From: JAYTJL01 sp043731125
GTDB lineage: Bacteria > Patescibacteriota > Saccharimonadia > Saccharimonadales > UBA10212
Length of the DNA: 9,461 nucleotides
Direction of reading: 5' to 3'
NCBI GenBank assembly: GCA_043731125.1
Contig: JAYTJL010000027.1
Span: 1-9,461 of the forward strand
Shown: one piece after another, positions 6,443-9,461 of the stretch
Numbering within the stretch: the stretch's first letter is position 1
Layout: the number at the start of each line of letters is the position of its first letter
Program-made: the position numbers and the translations under genes
The notes under the pieces: model-generated
The model's input: the letters and a program-made list of their open reading frames with translations, nothing else
Told to the model about the DNA's origin: nothing
The model's database searches: none

Positions 6443-6470
6443 TAGCTGAATTTACCAGAGGTAAGTTCTA

Positions 6471-7340
6471 GTGGCTCAAACCCGAGTAATACAACTCCGC
6501 ATAAGGTCTGTTAAGAATGCCAAACAGATTACCAAAGCTCTTGAAGTGGTAGCCGCGGCTCGTATGCGTAGAGTACTTGGGCATGTAGCGGCAGCACGGG
6601 CATACGGTGAGTTAGCAGCGAGTATCATGGCTCGGATACAAAGCAGTCCAGAACTAGCCGAAAACGCATATTTTAACTTGCCCGAAGGTAAACCAACACT
6701 ATATGTTGTTTTTACCTCAGACCGTGGTCAAGCTGGAGCGTTTAACTCCAATATTTTTAATATGTGCCTAAAGATGTTCAAGGAAGACAAGCAAACACCG
6801 CAGGTGATAGTCTTTGGCAAGAAGGGGTCGAGGTTTTTTGCCAGACTTGGAGGGATAGACCTAATTGGTATTTATGAAAATATTGCTGATATGCCAGAAA
6901 TGGATGTATTCGCACCAGTATTTGAGACCATTGAAGAGAAAGTCACCAAGTCCAGTATTAGCAAAGTTAATTTAGTATTTACCAACTTTGTATCTTCCCT
7001 GGCTCAGCAAGCAACCACACAAGGTTTGTTGCCTGTGGATTTGCCCGTCGCCGAAAATACCGGAGAAAAAAGTACTCAGACTGTCTATGAGCTCGAACCG
7101 AGCATGGAGGAAGTCTCGACTAAGGCGATTGAACTATTCTTGCAGGCTAGGCTGATGCAGGCGCGGATCGAATCAGTCGCTTCAGAGCATGCCATGAGGA
7201 TGGTTGCTATGGGCAACGCCCATCGTAACGCTTCTGATTTGATTGATGATCTCACCTTAGAGCTAAATGCCACCCGACAGGCCGCAATCACTCAGGAGAT
7301 AGCTGAAATAACCGGAGGTGCTGCAGCGATAGCTGGGTAG
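6471..7340 (+). CDS. atpG: ATP synthase F1 subunit gamma (central stalk)
   Basis: Gamma is the rotating shaft inside the alpha3beta3 head. The 289-aa protein has the typical two terminal helices of the coiled coil. The N-terminal one carries IRSVKNAKQITKALEVVAA (11-29). The C-terminal one carries ESVASEHAMRMVAMGNA (234-250), then DLIDDLTLELNATRQAAIT (256-274) and a TGGAAA end. The middle Rossmann-like domain contains TSDRGQAGAFNSN (82-94), where the family more often has TSDRGLCGGLNSN. The start is a GTG with AGAGG (6457-6461) 9 nt upstream. Unlike its neighbours it is separated from the preceding gene by 70 nt containing a hairpin and a heptamer repeat, so its expression may be set partly independently. 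Confidence 0.96.
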   Translation: MAQTRVIQLRIRSVKNAKQITKALEVVAAARMRRVLGHVAAARAYGELAASIMARIQSSPELAENAYFNLPEGKPTLYVVFTSDRGQAGAFNSNIFNMCLKMFKEDKQTPQVIVFGKKGSRFFARLGGIDLIGIYENIADMPEMDVFAPVFETIEEKVTKSSISKVNLVFTNFVSSLAQQATTQGLLPVDLPVAENTGEKSTQTVYELEPSMEEVSTKAIELFLQARLMQARIESVASEHAMRMVAMGNAHRNASDLIDDLTLELNATRQAAITQEIAEITGGAAAIAG

Positions 7341-7396
7341 CGAAGCATAATAGGAATGAATAAATGAGAATCAAGGAGTAATCAGGAAAGGAATAT

Positions 7397-8830
7397 ATGA
7401 GCACAGTTGCAACTAAGATAAGTATTAAAACAGGAACTATCACCCAGATAGTTGGAGTGGTAGTGGACGTTGAATTCGAGAATAATTTACCGTCAATTTA
7501 TAACGCTCTGACTACTACTCATGGTGCTGATGAGTTGGTTTTGGAGGTTGCTCAACACCTTTCACAAAAGAGTGTTCGGGCGATAGCTCTTGGACCAACC
7601 GATGGTTTGCGTCGTGGAGCCATTGTAACTGATACAGGAGCGCCGATAAGTGTACCAATTGGTGAAAAGACGCTCGGTAGGATGTTTAATGTTACCGGCC
7701 AACCAATAGACGGCAAACCAGCCGTTGTTGACGCTCAGCTAGGGCCGATACACCGCGACCCACCTGCTCTGACAGATCAAAACCCAAAAGTTGAAATTTT
7801 GGAAACTGGCATTAAGGTAATTGACTTAATCTGTCCTATCACAAAGGGTGGCAAAGTAGGTCTTTTTGGTGGTGCTGGTGTGGGCAAGACAGTATTTATT
7901 ACAGAGCTAATTAATAACATTGCCAAATTCCACAAAGGGCGAAGTGTTTTTGCTGGTGTTGGTGAACGAACTCGCGAGGGAAATGATCTTTACCGCGAAA
8001 TGGAAGAATCAGGTGTTTTAGATAAAACAGCTCTGGTATTCGGACAAATGAACGAGCCACCAGGGGCTCGTCTCCGCGTTGCACTCTCAGGACTAGCAAT
8101 TGCTGAGAGTTTCCGCGACGAAGGTAACGACGTACTGCTATTCATAGACAACATCTTCCGTTTCACACAGGCCGGTAGTGAGGTCTCGGCACTTCTAGGC
8201 CGACTACCAAGCGCTGTGGGCTATCAACCAAACCTATCTACAGAGATGGGGATGTTGCAAGAGCGCATTACTAGTACAAAGAAAGGCTCTGTTACCTCTG
8301 TGCAGGCGGTTTTTGTACCGGCTGACGACCTCACAGACCCTGCCCCTGCCACTACTTTTGCGCACCTGGACTCTACTGTTGTACTTTCCCGTGCGCTAAC
8401 AGAACTTGGTTTGTATCCCGCTGTGGACCCTCTTGACTCAAATTCCACGCTAATGGACCCAGAACTAATTGGTGAAGAACACTACACAGTAGCCCGCGAG
8501 GTACAACGAGTACTTCAGCGCTATAAGGACCTGCAGGATATTATCGCAATATTGGGAATGGAAGAGTTGTCAGAAGATGATAAAAAGTTAGTTGCTCGTG
8601 CACGCCGTATTCAGCGCTTTTTGACTCAACCATTCCATGTTGGTGAGGTATTTACTAACATACCTGGCACTTACGTGCCACTAGCGGATACTATTAAGGG
8701 ATTTAAAGAGATATTGGATGGCAAGCATGACACCAAGAGCGAGCAAGCCTTCTATATGAAAGGCTTAATCGATCAAGTCAAAGAACAGTCCGATAACAAG
8801 GAAACACAACAAAGTACAAAGGCAAAATAA
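7397..8830 (+). CDS. atpD: ATP synthase F1 subunit beta (catalytic)
   Basis: Beta carries the catalytic ATP sites. All essential elements are present in the 477 aa: P-loop GGAGVGKT (158-165), catalytic glutamate E190 in GVGERTREG, Walker B VLLFIDN (246-252), and the C-terminal EELSEDD (389-395), matching the DELSEED motif that contacts gamma and epsilon. The C-terminal 15 residues form a polar Gln/Lys/Ser-rich tail beyond the usual family end. C146 in LICPITKGGK replaces the commoner Ala. The ATG is preceded by AAAGGA (7387-7392) at a short 4-nt distance, with a second AAGGAG further upstream (7373-7378) belonging to a tiny ORF. The stop overlaps atpC by 1 nt. Confidence 0.98.
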   Translation: MSTVATKISIKTGTITQIVGVVVDVEFENNLPSIYNALTTTHGADELVLEVAQHLSQKSVRAIALGPTDGLRRGAIVTDTGAPISVPIGEKTLGRMFNVTGQPIDGKPAVVDAQLGPIHRDPPALTDQNPKVEILETGIKVIDLICPITKGGKVGLFGGAGVGKTVFITELINNIAKFHKGRSVFAGVGERTREGNDLYREMEESGVLDKTALVFGQMNEPPGARLRVALSGLAIAESFRDEGNDVLLFIDNIFRFTQAGSEVSALLGRLPSAVGYQPNLSTEMGMLQERITSTKKGSVTSVQAVFVPADDLTDPAPATTFAHLDSTVVLSRALTELGLYPAVDPLDSNSTLMDPELIGEEHYTVAREVQRVLQRYKDLQDIIAILGMEELSEDDKKLVARARRIQRFLTQPFHVGEVFTNIPGTYVPLADTIKGFKEILDGKHDTKSEQAFYMKGLIDQVKEQSDNKETQQSTKAK

Positions 8831-9252
8831 TGCGATTTCAGTTGGTATCAAGTTCTGGGACCAAGTTCGACGGTGAGGTCTATGAAATAATAGTGCCGAC
8901 TACCGCTGGGACAATCGCTGTATTTAAAGACCATATGCCACTGGTTAGCACAGCTACTACTGGTGTTCTCAGCATTCGCTGTAAAAGCAGTGATTCCGAC
9001 AGTGAAATGGAAAGCTATGCCATTAACGGCGGCATTATAGAAACAGATGGCAAGAATGTGCGTTTTGTGTCTGCCGATATCTCAACCAGCGAAGACGTTA
9101 ATGAGGCAGAGGCAGAAGTTGCTATGAGAAAAGCCGAAGATGCCATTAAATCAGCCGGAAGCCAAACAGCCCTCAACGAAGCACAGCAGTTGCTCCGTCA
9201 TTCTAGCGCACAACTACATGTTGCTCGGCTGAAAAAACGCCGCCATAGATAA
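8830..9252 (+). CDS. atpC: ATP synthase F1 subunit epsilon
   Basis: Epsilon binds gamma and the c ring, and in many bacteria its C-terminal helices limit ATP hydrolysis. The 140-aa protein has the N-terminal beta-sandwich (about 1-86), including VPTTAGTIAVFKDHMPLVS (22-40) and YAINGGIIE (63-71), then two helices (about 90-109 and 112-135) and a strongly basic end KKRRHR. An insert-like Ser/Asp-rich stretch (52-60) sits within the sandwich. The ATG overlaps the atpD stop (TAATG) and lacks a strong Shine-Dalgarno, so translation probably depends on coupling to atpD. It is the last gene of the ATP synthase set. Confidence 0.94.
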   Translation: MRFQLVSSSGTKFDGEVYEIIVPTTAGTIAVFKDHMPLVSTATTGVLSIRCKSSDSDSEMESYAINGGIIETDGKNVRFVSADISTSEDVNEAEAEVAMRKAEDAIKSAGSQTALNEAQQLLRHSSAQLHVARLKKRRHR

Positions 9253-9258
9253 TGGCGG
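9232..9258 (-). terminator. Hairpin over the atpC stop; intrinsic-terminator shape only on the minus strand
   Basis: CCGCCAT (9240-9246) and ATGGCGG (9252-9258) form a perfect 7-bp GC-rich stem with a 5-nt loop. Read on the minus strand the stem is followed two bases later by six T (complement of the A run 9232-9237), the form of an intrinsic terminator. On the plus strand no T tract follows, so for the atp transcript it is only a hairpin spanning the atpC stop. It might block antisense transcription into atpC or stabilise the operon's 3' end. Confidence 0.4.
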
Positions 9259-9307
9259 TATACCTAGAAATGCTCATAATAGAAAATAATTAGAGGAATT
9301 ATACAGA

Positions 9308-9461
9308 TTGAAGACCAAGCAAAATATTAAATCATCCGTCTTAGGTAACAAATGGCACGCTATAGCTATAGTACTGCTAGTCGGTTTTGCTGGAGCGCTA
9401 TTACTAGTTTGTAACACCCTATTTTGGGGTGCACGGACAGTTGTAGACACCGAACAATATG
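9308..9461 (+). CDS. Unrecognised membrane protein, N-terminal 51 codons (cut by the right edge)
   Basis: The frame opens with a TTG at 9308, 55 nt after the atpC stop, with AGAGGA (9292-9297) 10 nt upstream; ATG and GTG alternatives are absent. The visible protein has a basic N-terminus (MKTKQNIKSSVLGNKWH), one hydrophobic segment (about 18-38) and then GARTVVDTEQY. A membrane segment followed by a TVxDTxxY stretch recalls large integral membrane proteins, common in Actinobacteria, that begin with a DTDRYV-like motif. That resemblance is from memory and weak. No function is assigned. It may be cotranscribed with the atp genes, as no clear plus-strand terminator separates them. Confidence 0.6.
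   Translation, partial: MKTKQNIKSSVLGNKWHAIAIVLLVGFAGALLLVCNTLFWGARTVVDTEQY

Noticed and set aside
9271..9280. CATAAT as a separate promoter for the last gene
   Set aside because: No -35 element at the right distance and no proper extended -10 spacing; too weak to list.
1..9461. TGA recoding to glycine, as in some candidate phyla
   Set aside because: TGA terminates the ligase, atpF, atpH and atpA at the expected family lengths, and no conserved glycine falls at a TGA.

Overview
The window holds a complete, standard-order F1Fo ATP synthase operon on the plus strand (atpB-atpE-atpF-atpH-atpA-atpG-atpD-atpC, about 2838-9252). Upstream is a small divergent region for the cell envelope. A minus-strand pair encodes an AMP-forming acyl/aryl-CoA-ligase-type enzyme (about 366-1772 or 1799) and an OpgC-like multi-pass membrane protein cut by the left edge (1-369). 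A plus-strand gene encodes a membrane-anchored VanY-type D-Ala-D-Ala carboxypeptidase (1856-2689). The right edge cuts the first 51 codons of an unrecognised membrane protein (9308-9461).

The organism is a bacterium using the ordinary genetic code: TGA ends several genes, so it is not a TGA-glycine lineage. Base composition is moderate and genes are tightly packed, with 1- and 4-nt overlaps. Start codons are often not ATG (TTG for the OpgC-like gene, atpF and the last gene; GTG for atpG; TTG or ATA for the ligase). The delta subunit is unusually short. Together with the neighbouring VanY and OpgC-like genes, this suggests a Patescibacteria/CPR lineage, perhaps Saccharibacteria. That is an inference from general features, not from a marker gene.

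Layout. Between the ligase and the carboxypeptidase, the sequence TATAATTATA at 1845-1854 is a perfect palindrome that reads as a -10 element on both strands. On the plus strand it places the likely transcription start on the first ATG of the carboxypeptidase, giving a leaderless message. The ATP synthase operon has its own promoter region (2716-2789) and a leader of up to about 86 nt. Most atp genes have a clear Shine-Dalgarno sequence and overlap or abut the next gene. The two looser junctions are atpA-atpG, with a hairpin around the atpA stop and a 7-nt tandem repeat, and atpG-atpD, with two tiny overlapping ORFs.

Function. Subunits a, b and c form the membrane proton channel and stator foot. 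Delta and b join the stator to the alpha3beta3 head, and gamma and epsilon form the central stalk. The c subunit has an Asp and lacks the helix-1 Gln of Na+ enzymes, which points to protons. The ligase and OpgC-like pair could activate an acyl group and pass it to an envelope glycan, but this is inference. The core of the window is ordinary; the points worth a second look are the symmetric promoter, the possible ATA start, the ligase/acyltransferase pair, the short delta subunit and the atpA-atpG junction.
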